Below are positions 1-8,906 of a stretch of DNA of 64,000 nucleotides, piece by piece. Where the stretch lies: the NCBI RefSeq assembly GCF_002807665.1, contig NZ_PEAY01000002.1:1-64000 (forward strand). The letters are read 5' to 3'. The number at the start of each line of letters is the position of its first letter. Within the stretch, counting starts at the first letter, position 1. The notes below the pieces were generated by a model. The model ran no database searches. It was not told where the DNA came from and saw nothing but the letters and a program-made list of their open reading frames with translations. Origin of the DNA: Neoalteromonas facilis (GTDB lineage: Bacteria > Pseudomonadota > Gammaproteobacteria > Enterobacterales > Alteromonadaceae). The position numbers were made by a program, and so were the translations under genes.

Positions 1-15
1 GTTAAAACCAGTTTA

Positions 16-134
16 TGTCTGGCGACAATAGCGACGTGGCACCACCTGAATCCATTCCGAACTCAGAAGTGAAACACGTTAGCGGCGATGGTAGTGTGGG
101 GTTTCCCCATGTGAGAGTAGCACATCGCCAGACT
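16..134 (+). rRNA. rrf: 5S ribosomal RNA
   Basis: The stretch matches the conserved gammaproteobacterial 5S pattern: the core CCGAACTCAGAAGTGAAAC, the block GATGGTAGTGTGGGG, and complementary ends (TGTCTGGCGA pairing with TCGCCAGAC). It is the last gene of an rRNA operon whose 16S and 23S genes lie before the window. The ends are placed from the terminal helix and may be off by one or two bases. Confidence 0.97.
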
Positions 135-145
135 CCCAATCTAAG

Positions 146-170
146 AAACCCAGCTCACGCTGGGTTTTTT
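146..170 (+). terminator. Intrinsic terminator of the rRNA operon
   Basis: AAACCCAGC and GCTGGGTTT form a perfect nine-pair stem around a four-base loop (TCAC), followed by a run of T. It lies a few bases after the 5S gene, as expected for the end of an rRNA transcript. The stem may also serve the small convergent gene that ends at 202. Confidence 0.93.
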
Positions 171-201
171 GCTTTTGGCAGGTGATTTTTTGCTATCCAA
201 T

Positions 202-378
202 CTAGTTGCCTTTAGGTTTTCGCTTTTTCCAAGGCTCTATCCCTCCTTCAATAGGGCCATCAATCTCATTATCTAATTTGCTAGATAGAGTCCCCCCATA
301 TATTCGTTCTAAATCTGCTTCTTTTAGCTCATAGAGTTCAGCGTCTACATTTTTTACTACTCGATTTGTATTTCCCAT
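202..378 (-). CDS. Candidate double-glycine leader peptide (58 aa)
   Basis: This is an ATG ORF of 58 residues with no resemblance to a shadow of a neighbour. Residues 14-29 read ELYELKEADLERIYGG, the layout of a double-glycine leader: an acidic amphipathic helix with spaced Leu/Ile residues ending in Gly-Gly. Cleavage there would release a 29-residue C-terminal peptide with a second Gly-Gly and a basic, Pro-rich end (KKRKPKGN). Such leaders are normally cut by the C39 peptidase domain of an ABC exporter. No exporter or modification enzyme is visible nearby; one side is the rRNA operon. A weak Shine-Dalgarno (GGAAAA) precedes the ATG. It is divergent from the large sensor gene at 468, with 89 bp between them. 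The ORF is well formed, but the bacteriocin-like or signalling role is inference. Confidence 0.55.
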   Translation of the reverse strand: MGNTNRVVKNVDAELYELKEADLERIYGGTLSSKLDNEIDGPIEGGIEPWKKRKPKGN

Positions 379-467
379 TGCTTTTCCATTTGGTTAAAAA
401 GTGTGCAATTATGTATATCTGAGTATTTACTCTTAGCATATAAAATTCTGGACGGAAGTTATTAAAC

Positions 468-3400
468 ATGGGACGTTTATTCATTTTTCTTTTCTTTTTT
501 TCTAATGCTGTCTCATCAGCAATGCTGAATAAGAATCCTATCCAAGCGATAGATGGGGGAAAAAATAATGCTTTCGGTATTGTGTACGACATTTTTATAG
601 ACGGCAGTGTGATTTATATAGGGGCCGACAACGGACTATTTCTAAAGCAAGGAGATTCTCTAAAAAAGGTAGATTGGCTCAATAAAGTTACAACAGCGCC
701 TATAACTTCAATAAACCTTGTAGGTGGAGCACTATGGATAGGTACTTACGGTGATGGGGTTTTTATCTTAGATTTACACAGCGAAACTGTATTAGATGGT
801 ATCTATTACGGCGATGATTTGGATAACTTTGTTCTAAGAATCGAAAAAATAAATGATGAGCATGTTTTACTAATAACCGAGATAGGGATAAAGCTCGTAT
901 CGTTTGATGATCTTAATTCCGTAGGGATCATAAATGAAGAGCTTGCTATTGGTTTGGTTGTGGAAAGTGAAGAAAGTTTTATTTTTTCTACGAAGCAGGG
1001 CGTATTTAGGTACACACTTAAGACTCAAAATATTGAAAAGCTCTTTGGTTATGTTGAAGGTAGCACGGTCAATGAAACTCAAATAAATTTAACTGATAAA
1101 TTGCTGTATGTAATAACTGCTGATGTAATTTACAAATATGATTTGAAATCGAAAAGTCTGTCCACCGTTTTAAATAGCCTAGATATTAGTTTTGGAACGA
1201 ACGACATATTACATATCAATGACACCGAGCTTTTAATAGCTGGTGATTCTCTTCAATATGTAAGTGATAAAGAGAGTTCTAATAGCCTGCTCAGTCCGAT
1301 ATTAGAATCCAATTATGTAAACGTAGTTTATGATATTGAAAGAACAGTATCGGGTAACATATTGATTGGTGGGCCCAGGTTTGGTGTCGCTGTTCTACCA
1401 AGGAGCTATCAAGATTTAAAGTTTCTAAGTAATAAAGGGTTACTACAAACAGGGAGGTTTCAAGGGTTTTGGACTAATGGCCAAACATCAATAGTTGGTT
1501 TTAACAGTAAGATTTATAAATTAAATAGTGATACCGGTGAATTAATTGAATTACTGAGCGATTCGAAATGGGAAATGGTGCTTTCATTTGGTAATCATCT
1601 AATCGCTAGTGACATCACTGATGGAGCATGGGTGTTGGGCTTGGACGAAATCAATACCAGAGTTAATTTACTGAATAAATTAGATATTCCTGGCAAGTTA
1701 GTTGACCTTGAGATTTTAGGTGATAGTGGATTTATTTTAAACGAGAATGGAGAGATCTATAGTCTATCCCAAGATCTTGAATTAAATAAAATACCTATAG
1801 ACTTTTCTCCAGATATTTTATTTAGTGTGGGTGACGCATTAATCGCCCAAGATTATTTCAACGGAATCTACTACTCCCATAATGGAAGCAACTGGTTCCA
1901 AATCGAACATACCGAATTTCAAAACAATGTCCAACTTGAATGCGCAAGTAAATCTCTTAGCGGTACCATTTTGTTTTGTTCAAGTGGAAATGGAGTTTTA
2001 AAGCTAGAATCAGAAAATCTTACTTTGTCTCGTTCGGTAATAAATAGTCACTTAAAAAGTCAAAATGTTCGTGGAATAAATATTGATGAGATTGGGCATA
2101 CTTGGGTATCAACTAGTGATGGCTTATATCGTGTGGACGAATCCAAAGGGTGGGTGCAAAAGGTTGGTATTCAATATGGCATAGTTGATGTAGATTTTGA
2201 GTATGAAGGAATCATTTCGATTGATAATGGAAAAAAGCTCTTAGTTATCGGTGACTATTTGTCTTATACCTTAGAGCCACAATTCTTTGGCAAATCTTTA
2301 AACCGTGATTTACAGAGAAAAAGTATATTAGATATTTATGAAATTAGAAGTTTTTCAGGTACTGGGCAAGATGCTGGATATGTAGACTACGATCTAAGGC
2401 AAGAACGCTCACTCTATACAGAAATTAAAAACGACGTTTATTTAACAGAAATACACTTCGCTGCTCGGGATCCAATAGACCACGATTATCTGTATTTTGA
2501 ATATAGATTGTTGGGGCTGTCCAACGAATGGAAAGCAGCAACAAAGGGAAATGCATATGTTAGTTACTCATCACTACCATTCGGTGAATATGAGTTTCAG
2601 GTACGGGCGATTGATAAGCAGTCAATTGCTGAACAGCCCATTGCGAGCAGGAAGATAATCGTATTACCACCTATTTGGTTTACGTTAGAAGCCTTTTTCT
2701 TATACTTTATTCTCGTAATCCTATTAATTTTCTTAGTCAAACTACTGACAAGAAAAAGCAAGGCGAGTCACATTGCTTTTGCAAAATCTTATACTGAAGG
2801 GCAAACATCAAAGCTAGCTAAAAAAGTTTCAGCCTTATCCTCCGCTCTTCAAAAAGAAAAGATGATGTTTAGAAGCCTCTCTAGAGAAATTCGAAACCCA
2901 TTAACTCAAGTATCATGTTGGTTGGATTCAGCAAATGACCACCGTAGGAGGGAAGATTTGAATGAAAGTATAACTTCCTCTTTAAGCACAATTTCGCGAG
3001 TTAATACTTTGTTAGATCAAATGCATGAGTTAGAAGCATTGGTGGGTGATAAGCAGGATAGCGGGGTTACACTGGATGTTATTGATAGCTTGTCTGCCCT
3101 TATAGAGTGCTACGAAGAGTTTGCACGACAGAAAAAGGTAAGATTGACTTTAAAAGGAAAAAAGAAGATATACATTCGGGTGAATAAGAACTCGTTTGAA
3201 AGAATATTTTCAAATTTGCTAGCAAATGCAATCAAGTACTCTGATTCAAATGATGAAATCCTCATTCGCCCCAAAATACAAGGAGAGTATGTAGATATTG
3301 AAGTTATTGATAAAGGCTGTGGTATCGCTAAAGACGATGTTGATCGAATTTATGAGCGATTTACTAAGCTAGATAACAATGAAAATGTAGAAGGTAGTGG

Positions 3401-4454
3401 TTTAGGTTTAGCGGTAGTTAACGAACTCGTGCGGGCAAACGATGGCAGCATTATTGTTGAAAGTGAGTTAGGGGTCGGAACTAAGTTCACGGTCCGATTT
3501 GAAATTCAGCAACAGCTAAATGAACCTGTAGTAAAAATTGACCCCAAAAAGATTGTTCCCCTTGATTCAATGTGCGTAGAAGAAAATGGAGACGGGGATA
3601 TTATTAACAGCAAACATCACACTCTAGCAGATAAAGAAGTAATCTTAGTTGCCGATTCATCTATCCATATTAGAAGTTCAATATCAAAAATGTTTGAGCC
3701 TAAATTCAGGTGTATTCGAGCTGGAAATGGTAATGAAGCACTGGAGATCGCTCGATCAATAGTTCCAGATTGTGTGATATTGGACTCTGATTTACCACTT
3801 AAGAATGCGATTACCATATGTAAACAGCTTAGGTCAGAAAATAATACCTCTCACATGCCAATAATAATCATATCTGCAAATCCTGATAAGGGGTTGAGGC
3901 TGGAAGCGTTGCACGCCAAAGCAAATGACTATTTTATAAAGCCTTTTGACCAAATGGAGTTAAAGCTTAAGGTAGAGCGAATAATTGAAGCTCAAATTTA
4001 TCAAGTAAATGTAGAAGACACGAAGCAATTGGAAACGCTAGATTTAGAAGATATTGTAATGCCAGTGTTCGAAGATGAAAAGGATCAACGGTTTTATATG
4101 AATTTAGTTGTCTTACTGCAGCAACACTATACTGATCCATCATTTAATCGAGAATTCGCAGCATCAGCATTGAGTTGTACTGATCGCCAGTTAAATCGAA
4201 AGTTGAACGAATTTCTAGATTTAAGTTTTACTGGATTCGTGAAGCAATACCGCCTTAAAAAGGCGGCAAAAAGATTACTTGTTTCCGACAACATTTCAGA
4301 TGTTGCATACGATTTAGGTTTTGGATCACCATCGTATTTCGGAATGTGCTTCAAAGAGTACTTTAATATGACTCCGACCCAGTACATTCAAACCAATAGG
4401 AAGCCGAAGCCCATTGAACACCTATCAAAAGAAAGCATGTGCGCGGGAAAATAA
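468..4454 (+). CDS. Hybrid two-component sensor/AraC-type regulator (HTCS-like) with a degenerate H-box
   Basis: At 1328 residues this has the layout of the hybrid sensors known from Bacteroidetes glycan regulation. In order: a signal peptide (about 1-18), a long beta-propeller sensor (about 20-670), a Y_Y_Y domain (about 640-730), one membrane segment (about 735-760), a HisKA-like dimerisation helix, an HATPase domain (N-box NLLANAIKYSD, G boxes DKGCGI and GSGLGLAV), a receiver (about 1055-1170) and an AraC HTH pair (about 1220-1315). The receiver keeps Asp1106 and the Lys of FIKPFD. In the H-box, where SHEIRNPL is expected, the sequence is SREIRNPL, so the phospho-accepting His is Arg806. 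Autophosphorylation is therefore doubtful. The sensed ligand is unknown. The nearest gene is the small peptide gene, transcribed away from it. Confidence 0.9.
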   Translation: MGRLFIFLFFFSNAVSSAMLNKNPIQAIDGGKNNAFGIVYDIFIDGSVIYIGADNGLFLKQGDSLKKVDWLNKVTTAPITSINLVGGALWIGTYGDGVFILDLHSETVLDGIYYGDDLDNFVLRIEKINDEHVLLITEIGIKLVSFDDLNSVGIINEELAIGLVVESEESFIFSTKQGVFRYTLKTQNIEKLFGYVEGSTVNETQINLTDKLLYVITADVIYKYDLKSKSLSTVLNSLDISFGTNDILHINDTELLIAGDSLQYVSDKESSNSLLSPILESNYVNVVYDIERTVSGNILIGGPRFGVAVLPRSYQDLKFLSNKGLLQTGRFQGFWTNGQTSIVGFNSKIYKLNSDTGELIELLSDSKWEMVLSFGNHLIASDITDGAWVLGLDEINTRVNLLNKLDIPGKLVDLEILGDSGFILNENGEIYSLSQDLELNKIPIDFSPDILFSVGDALIAQDYFNGIYYSHNGSNWFQIEHTEFQNNVQLECASKSLSGTILFCSSGNGVLKLESENLTLSRSVINSHLKSQNVRGINIDEIGHTWVSTSDGLYRVDESKGWVQKVGIQYGIVDVDFEYEGIISIDNGKKLLVIGDYLSYTLEPQFFGKSLNRDLQRKSILDIYEIRSFSGTGQDAGYVDYDLRQERSLYTEIKNDVYLTEIHFAARDPIDHDYLYFEYRLLGLSNEWKAATKGNAYVSYSSLPFGEYEFQVRAIDKQSIAEQPIASRKIIVLPPIWFTLEAFFLYFILVILLIFLVKLLTRKSKASHIAFAKSYTEGQTSKLAKKVSALSSALQKEKMMFRSLSREIRNPLTQVSCWLDSANDHRRREDLNESITSSLSTISRVNTLLDQMHELEALVGDKQDSGVTLDVIDSLSALIECYEEFARQKKVRLTLKGKKKIYIRVNKNSFERIFSNLLANAIKYSDSNDEILIRPKIQGEYVDIEVIDKGCGIAKDDVDRIYERFTKLDNNENVEGSGLGLAVVNELVRANDGSIIVESELGVGTKFTVRFEIQQQLNEPVVKIDPKKIVPLDSMCVEENGDGDIINSKHHTLADKEVILVADSSIHIRSSISKMFEPKFRCIRAGNGNEALEIARSIVPDCVILDSDLPLKNAITICKQLRSENNTSHMPIIIISANPDKGLRLEALHAKANDYFIKPFDQMELKLKVERIIEAQIYQVNVEDTKQLETLDLEDIVMPVFEDEKDQRFYMNLVVLLQQHYTDPSFNREFAASALSCTDRQLNRKLNEFLDLSFTGFVKQYRLKKAAKRLLVSDNISDVAYDLGFGSPSYFGMCFKEYFNMTPTQYIQTNRKPKPIEHLSKESMCAGK

Positions 4455-4616
4455 ATTGGGAATCCAAAAGCTTTCTGCGGAGACGTGTAGCCTAGCATCT
4501 ACCTTTTTTAAGATTGATTAATACTTAACCTTATTGACTTTTAGGCATCAAAACAAAGCTTTAGTGTATTCATTAATCTATACCACTAGACTCGTTTATA
4601 ACTTTTAGTAAACTAT

Positions 4617-5480
4617 TTACTCAATATTCTGGATTTGCTCACGCATTTGCTCTATCAACACTTTAAGTTCAACCGCTGATTGGGTGATCTCTGCGTTTAT
4701 TGATTTACTGCCTAGGGTATTCGATTCGCGGTTAAATTCCTGCATCATAAAATCAAGGCGTCGGCCTACAGCGCCGCCTTTTTCTAAGATTTTTTTAGTT
4801 TCACCCACATGAGAATGCAAACGGTCAAGCTCTTCGGCTACATCTATGCGCTGGGCTAACATCACCATTTCTTGCTCAACTCGGGTTGGGTCTAGCTCTA
4901 CTTTGGCTTCTTCAAAACGGGTTTTAATGCGATCGCGTTGCCAGTCGATAATATTTGGCATTTGCGTAGCGACTTTGTCTACTTCCAAAGTAATGGCATC
5001 TAAACGCTGTTCAATCATTGAACGGAGGTTTTGCCCCTCGGTCGCGCGTGAATCTTTAAATTCATTTAATGTTTGATCAAAGCCTTTGAGCACTTCTGCT
5101 TGAATGGTATCCATGTCGGCTTCTTCTGCCGCTACTACGCCCGGCCAACGTAAAATATCAACAGGGTTTACACCGGTAGATTGTCCGTGTGATTGCACCC
5201 AGTCAGCCGCATGTAAGAGTTGTTTTGCCAGCTCTTCGTTTAAGCTTAACTGACCAACGGCGCCTTCATTAGCGGTGTAACGTAAATTACATTCTACTTT
5301 GCCGCGTTGTAGCGCTTTACGAAAACGTTCGCGTAGCACAGGCTCTAATGCTCTGAGTTGTTCAGGGAGTCTAAAGTAGGTTTCTAAAAAACGTTGATTC
5401 ACAGAACGAATTTCCCATACCGCAGTACCCCAGTCGCCTTTGACTTCGTGGCGGGCAAATCCTGTCATGCTGTAAATCAT
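4617..5480 (-). CDS. yicC: YicC family endoribonuclease-type protein
   Basis: The 287-residue product begins MIYSMTGFAR, the family's signature start, which is why the in-frame ATG at 5480 is preferred to one 14 codons upstream. It has the YicC-like N-terminal domain and the DUF1732 C-terminal domain with the typical ending (GRRLDFMMQEFNRESNTLGSK). YicC proteins are reported to act as RNases, and E. coli YicC affects small-RNA turnover. It is divergent from rph, a common gammaproteobacterial arrangement, with 168 bp between the starts. Confidence 0.95.
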   Translation of the reverse strand: MIYSMTGFARHEVKGDWGTAVWEIRSVNQRFLETYFRLPEQLRALEPVLRERFRKALQRGKVECNLRYTANEGAVGQLSLNEELAKQLLHAADWVQSHGQSTGVNPVDILRWPGVVAAEEADMDTIQAEVLKGFDQTLNEFKDSRATEGQNLRSMIEQRLDAITLEVDKVATQMPNIIDWQRDRIKTRFEEAKVELDPTRVEQEMVMLAQRIDVAEELDRLHSHVGETKKILEKGGAVGRRLDFMMQEFNRESNTLGSKSINAEITQSAVELKVLIEQMREQIQNIE

Positions 5481-5648
5481 TATAAACTCCCATCTTGTAT
5501 ACACTTTAGTTTGAAAGGGCATTCTACCCTAAATGCGCTGCAGTGCAGAATGAGATTTTACCTGAATTCGGTTAAACCTTTTTCCCCAGCCGCGCAGTAC
5601 GCTATACTTCGCCCGTTAATTTTTATCTACCCAGTTTAGGAGAGCCGC

Positions 5649-6362
5649 ATGCGCCCAAGCGGAAGAACCGCCAGCCAGATCCGCCCTGTTACTATTACCC
5701 GTAACTTCACCTGTCACGCAGAGGGCTCAGTGTTAATTGAGTTCGGTAACACAAAAGTTATCTGTAATGCCTCAGTTGTTGAAGGGGTGCCTCGGTTTAT
5801 GAAGGGCCAGGGAAAAGGTTGGATCACCGCGGAATACAGCATGTTACCGCGTGCAACGCATACACGCTCAGATCGTGAAGCCGCACGTGGCAAGCAAGGC
5901 GGTAGAACGCTTGAAATTCAGCGTTTGATTGCGCGCTCATTACGCGCCGCGGTTGATTTATCTATCTTGGGTGAAAACACCATTACGGTAGACTGCGACG
6001 TTATTCAGGCCGACGGTGGCACTCGTACAGCCTCTATTACAGGCGCTTGTGTGGCCTTAGTTGATGCATTAACCCATATGCGTAGCAAAGGTATTATCAA
6101 AGCGAATCCGCTTAAGCACATGATTGCTGCGTTGTCTGTTGGTATCTATAACGGCAGTGCTGTGGCTGACTTGGAATATGTTGAAGACTCTGCCGCAGAA
6201 ACGGACATGAACATTGTTATGACAGACACCGGTAAATTGATTGAGGTGCAAGGCACCGCTGAAGGCGAACCGTTTAGCTTTGAAGAGTTAGATGAATTGC
6301 TAACCATTGCCAAGGCAGGTTTAAAAGAGTTGTTCGATTCACAAAAATTAGCACTTAGCTGA
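5649..6362 (+). CDS. rph: Ribonuclease PH
   Basis: RNase PH is a phosphate-dependent 3'-5' exoribonuclease that trims the 3' end of tRNA precursors. At 237 residues it is full length. It has the family start [14 protein letters not shown], the Arg-rich block [20 protein letters not shown] and the phosphate/metal-site region [19 protein letters not shown]. It starts 8 bases after a good Shine-Dalgarno (TTTAGGAGAG) and lies immediately upstream of pyrE, so the two are almost certainly co-transcribed, as in E. coli. Confidence 0.97.
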   Translation: MRPSGRTASQIRPVTITRNFTCHAEGSVLIEFGNTKVICNASVVEGVPRFMKGQGKGWITAEYSMLPRATHTRSDREAARGKQGGRTLEIQRLIARSLRAAVDLSILGENTITVDCDVIQADGGTRTASITGACVALVDALTHMRSKGIIKANPLKHMIAALSVGIYNGSAVADLEYVEDSAAETDMNIVMTDTGKLIEVQGTAEGEPFSFEELDELLTIAKAGLKELFDSQKLALS

Positions 6363-6370
6363 GGGTGGCC

Positions 6371-7009
6371 ATGCGCGATTATCAACGAGAGTTTATTGAA
6401 TTCGCGATTGCTCGCGGTGTACTAAAGTTTGGTGAATTTACCTTAAAGTCAGGGCGAACCAGTCCGTACTTTTTTAATGCGGGCTTGTTTAATACCGGTG
6501 GTGACTTAGCTAAGCTTGGGCGTTTTTATGCCAGTGCTTTGGTAAACGCCAATGTGTCGTTTGATTTGCTGTTTGGCCCTGCCTATAAAGGGATTCCTAT
6601 TGCAACCACAACGGCTGTTGCACTGGCCAATGATCATCAGCGTGACGTACCTTATTGCTTTAACCGTAAAGAAGCCAAAACTCACGGTGAGGGCGGTAAT
6701 TTGGTCGGCAGTGCACTGACTGGCGATGTTATGTTGGTTGATGATGTGATCACAGCAGGTACAGCGATCCGTGAGTCTATGCAACTGATTGAAGCGCATA
6801 ATGCTAATCTGGCCGGCGTCTTAATTGCGCTGGATAGACAAGAGCGCGGCCAAGGCGAGTTATCGGCTATTCAGGAAGTCGAACGTGATTTTAATACCCA
6901 AGTTATTGCCATCGTGACATTAAGTGATGTGGTTGAGTATTTAACTGAGCAAGGTGAGCAAGACGCCGTCGCTAAAATCAATCAATACCGCGAGCAGTAT
7001 GGCATCTGA
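6371..7009 (+). CDS. pyrE: Orotate phosphoribosyltransferase
   Basis: PyrE joins orotate to PRPP to form OMP in pyrimidine synthesis. The PRPP-binding motif is clear ([16 protein letters not shown]), as are [16 protein letters not shown] and the phosphate loop GPAYKGIP. It is 212 residues if started at the ATG of MRDYQREF; a GTG two codons upstream is possible but less likely. Only 8 bases separate it from rph, so there is no room for the leader-peptide attenuator seen before pyrE in enteric bacteria. Confidence 0.97.
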   Translation: MRDYQREFIEFAIARGVLKFGEFTLKSGRTSPYFFNAGLFNTGGDLAKLGRFYASALVNANVSFDLLFGPAYKGIPIATTTAVALANDHQRDVPYCFNRKEAKTHGEGGNLVGSALTGDVMLVDDVITAGTAIRESMQLIEAHNANLAGVLIALDRQERGQGELSAIQEVERDFNTQVIAIVTLSDVVEYLTEQGEQDAVAKINQYREQYGI

Positions 7010-7256
7010 ATTTGATGTGCAGTTTAACGAAGCTGATGTAGCGCTTGATGCTATGGGGCTTCGTTGTCCTGAGCCGGTGATGATGATCAGGCTGCAAATA
7101 CGCAAAATGACAGACGGTCAGACCTTGAGCGTGTTAGCGGATGATCCTGCGACGGTGCGCGATATCCCCAGCTTTTGCCGTTTCATGGATCACACACTTA
7201 TTGCCAGTGAGATAGAAAAAACCCCTTTTCGATATATCATCCAAAAGGGGCTTTGA
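6999..7256 (+). CDS. tusA: TusA-like sulfurtransferase
   Basis: This small (85 aa) sulfur carrier has the TusA/SirA signature LRCPEPVM with Cys23 as the persulfide-carrying residue. TusA passes sulfur through TusBCD/E to MnmA for tRNA 2-thiolation, and related proteins serve other sulfur routes. The ATG chosen overlaps the end of pyrE by 11 bases, so it probably belongs to the rph-pyrE transcript. The last codons contain a terminator that acts on the opposite strand. Whether this is true TusA or a paralogue cannot be settled here, because the other tus genes are not in the window. Confidence 0.85.
   Translation: MASEFDVQFNEADVALDAMGLRCPEPVMMIRLQIRKMTDGQTLSVLADDPATVRDIPSFCRFMDHTLIASEIEKTPFRYIIQKGL
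7216..7250 (-). terminator. Intrinsic terminator of the methyltransferase gene, inside tusA
   Basis: Read on the minus strand, CCCCTTTT and AAAAGGGG form an eight-pair stem with a 13-base loop, followed directly by TTTTTT. It lies 29 bases past the stop of the methyltransferase gene and is wholly inside the 3' coding end of convergent tusA. On the plus strand the stem is followed only by CTTTG, so it should work mainly in the minus direction. Confidence 0.8.
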
Positions 7257-7278
7257 ATTACTTCGGTTTCGCTTGGCC

Positions 7279-8043
7279 TTACGGTTTAACGAACTTTAAG
7301 GTAAAGCGGTCGGTATTGCCGCTCACGCTACGCGCGCCCACTTCATATTCCAGTTCATCGTCTTCACGGTAATGAAGGTCGGTAAAGTCGACAAACTTAA
7401 AGCCTGCATCTTGGATTTCTTTAATGGCTTGTACCGGATCAAAGCGGCGCCCATTAGAACGATTTTTAGGCTCCATATGGCGAGCAGTGTGATCGACAAC
7501 AGCGTATACACCGCCAGACTTCAATGCATCAAACGCGGCCTTGTTCATAGCGGCACGTCCTTCGTCACTGAAGTTGTGATAATTACGGAAGGTCAACACC
7601 ATATCGGCATCTGTAACTCCAAGCGAGTCTAACGAAAGTGAATAGAAGTCAGCCCCCTCTTCACGCCACACTTTGGCATCTTCCGCTACGATGTTCATTT
7701 TTTCAAAGCCCGGCTGATCGGCCAAGCGGTTTTTAATGGTGCCAGTGCCAATTGCCGCATTGTATTCGCCTTTCTCAGCGACTACTGGGACCAATAACTT
7801 GGTATACCAACCGCCACCGGGTAACAGTTCAACGATTTTCATGTCTTCTTTCAGGCCAAAAAACGCCAAGGTTTCTACTGGGCGACGATTACGATCTCGC
7901 TCTTTTTCTGCATCGCTTCGAATTTCAGACTGCATAGCCGCTTTGACTTTGTCTTCCACGCTATGATGGTCAGCCATGGCTGCTGTACTGCTGAGACCTA
8001 ATACTAGTGCCGAGGCAAGTAGGCTGGCGGTAAATTTCTTCAT
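7279..8043 (-). CDS. Exported class I SAM-dependent methyltransferase-like protein
   Basis: The 254-residue product starts MKKFTASLLASALVLGL and has a clear Sec signal peptide ending near AAMAD (about residue 24). This supports the ATG at 8043 over one 13 codons upstream. The mature part looks like a Rossmann methyltransferase: a glycine-rich SAM loop (VELLPGGGWYT), then MVLTFRNYHNF and YAVVDHTA strands. SAM is not normally available in the periplasm, so either the fold is used differently or a cytoplasmic supply exists. Exported proteins of this family are known in marine gammaproteobacteria, but their substrate is unknown to me. It ends at its own terminator inside tusA. Confidence 0.8.
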   Translation of the reverse strand: MKKFTASLLASALVLGLSSTAAMADHHSVEDKVKAAMQSEIRSDAEKERDRNRRPVETLAFFGLKEDMKIVELLPGGGWYTKLLVPVVAEKGEYNAAIGTGTIKNRLADQPGFEKMNIVAEDAKVWREEGADFYSLSLDSLGVTDADMVLTFRNYHNFSDEGRAAMNKAAFDALKSGGVYAVVDHTARHMEPKNRSNGRRFDPVQAIKEIQDAGFKFVDFTDLHYREDDELEYEVGARSVSGNTDRFTLKFVKP

Positions 8044-8266
8044 GTCGTTGTCCTTATTATTGTGAAGCTTAATGGTTATCAATCAGGATAAACTTTAAAC
8101 GCATCAGATGAAAAAACGTATCTTTATGCGATAGAGATCAGTTTTTTCCGATAGATGCAGATAGTACTAGACATATGACACGCGATTTGGTTTCAACACA
8201 TTACCCCAATATGAAGCAAAGCGTTCTATTTAGAAGGATAGGGATAAAAGAGGGGTTACCACAGCC

Positions 8267-8767
8267 TTAAATCGCTTCCATGGTTGAAAAGATGGATACG
8301 ATGCGTGCCGCCCGTTTTACGTTTTCCAAGTCTTCATCTGTCCATTCAACCTGTCGACCGACGCTCTCGCAACAAATGATGCCAAAGGGCACGAATTCAT
8401 GGCTAAAAATATAATCTAGCAAGGAATAGATGTCTTTCTCAAAAAAGTAGCTTTCATTAAAACAAGCGGTATCCGGGTGATTGCGTGCATCAGATGCTGA
8501 GATAGATTCGCGTTTCAAAATGGCGGCAAAGTAGGGCGGAAAGTCTTCTCTTGTAAGAACTAGACCTTTCGGCTCTGAAAAGTCTTTATCATCCAATAGG
8601 GCGAGACAAGAGATAGCGGATTTATCTTGGTTAAATTGCCACAAGCTGATCCTGTTGGCATTCGGCACAATATCACTGATAGCACAGCACGTGAGTCGAA
8701 GCTGCTCTGTGCGAGATTTTGGCTTCGATAACGACATACTTAATTGTGTGAGTGGGTCAATATCCAT
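8267..8767 (-). CDS. GAF domain protein
   Basis: A 166-residue soluble protein that is essentially one GAF domain: a helix, then SLWQFNQDKSAISCLALLD, and a late strand FGIICCES followed by WTDEDLENVKRAARIVS, the standard GAF ending. It has no output domain and no signal peptide. GAF domains bind small ligands or cyclic nucleotides; with no partner attached, the role is open. It stands alone, with gaps of 223 bp (towards 8043) and 139 bp (towards 8907) on either side, in which I see no gene. Confidence 0.8.
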   Translation of the reverse strand: MDIDPLTQLSMSLSKPKSRTEQLRLTCCAISDIVPNANRISLWQFNQDKSAISCLALLDDKDFSEPKGLVLTREDFPPYFAAILKRESISASDARNHPDTACFNESYFFEKDIYSLLDYIFSHEFVPFGIICCESVGRQVEWTDEDLENVKRAARIVSIFSTMEAI

Positions 8768-8906
8768 TTATCAACATTAGTCAGCGTGCTCGCGTTGAAT
8801 ATAGCACAAGAAAGCAATTATTGGTTGGATAGCACATTGATAGGGCGTTGTTTGCGCACACCATTGCGTCTATTTTAGGTTTCAGATTTTATATGTCAGG
8901 CATTGC

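Noticed and set aside
338-592. An 84-codon minus-strand frame overlapping the start of the sensor gene
   Set aside because: It begins inside the sensor coding region, has a random composition, and lies out of frame with the better-formed 58-residue ORF at 202..378.
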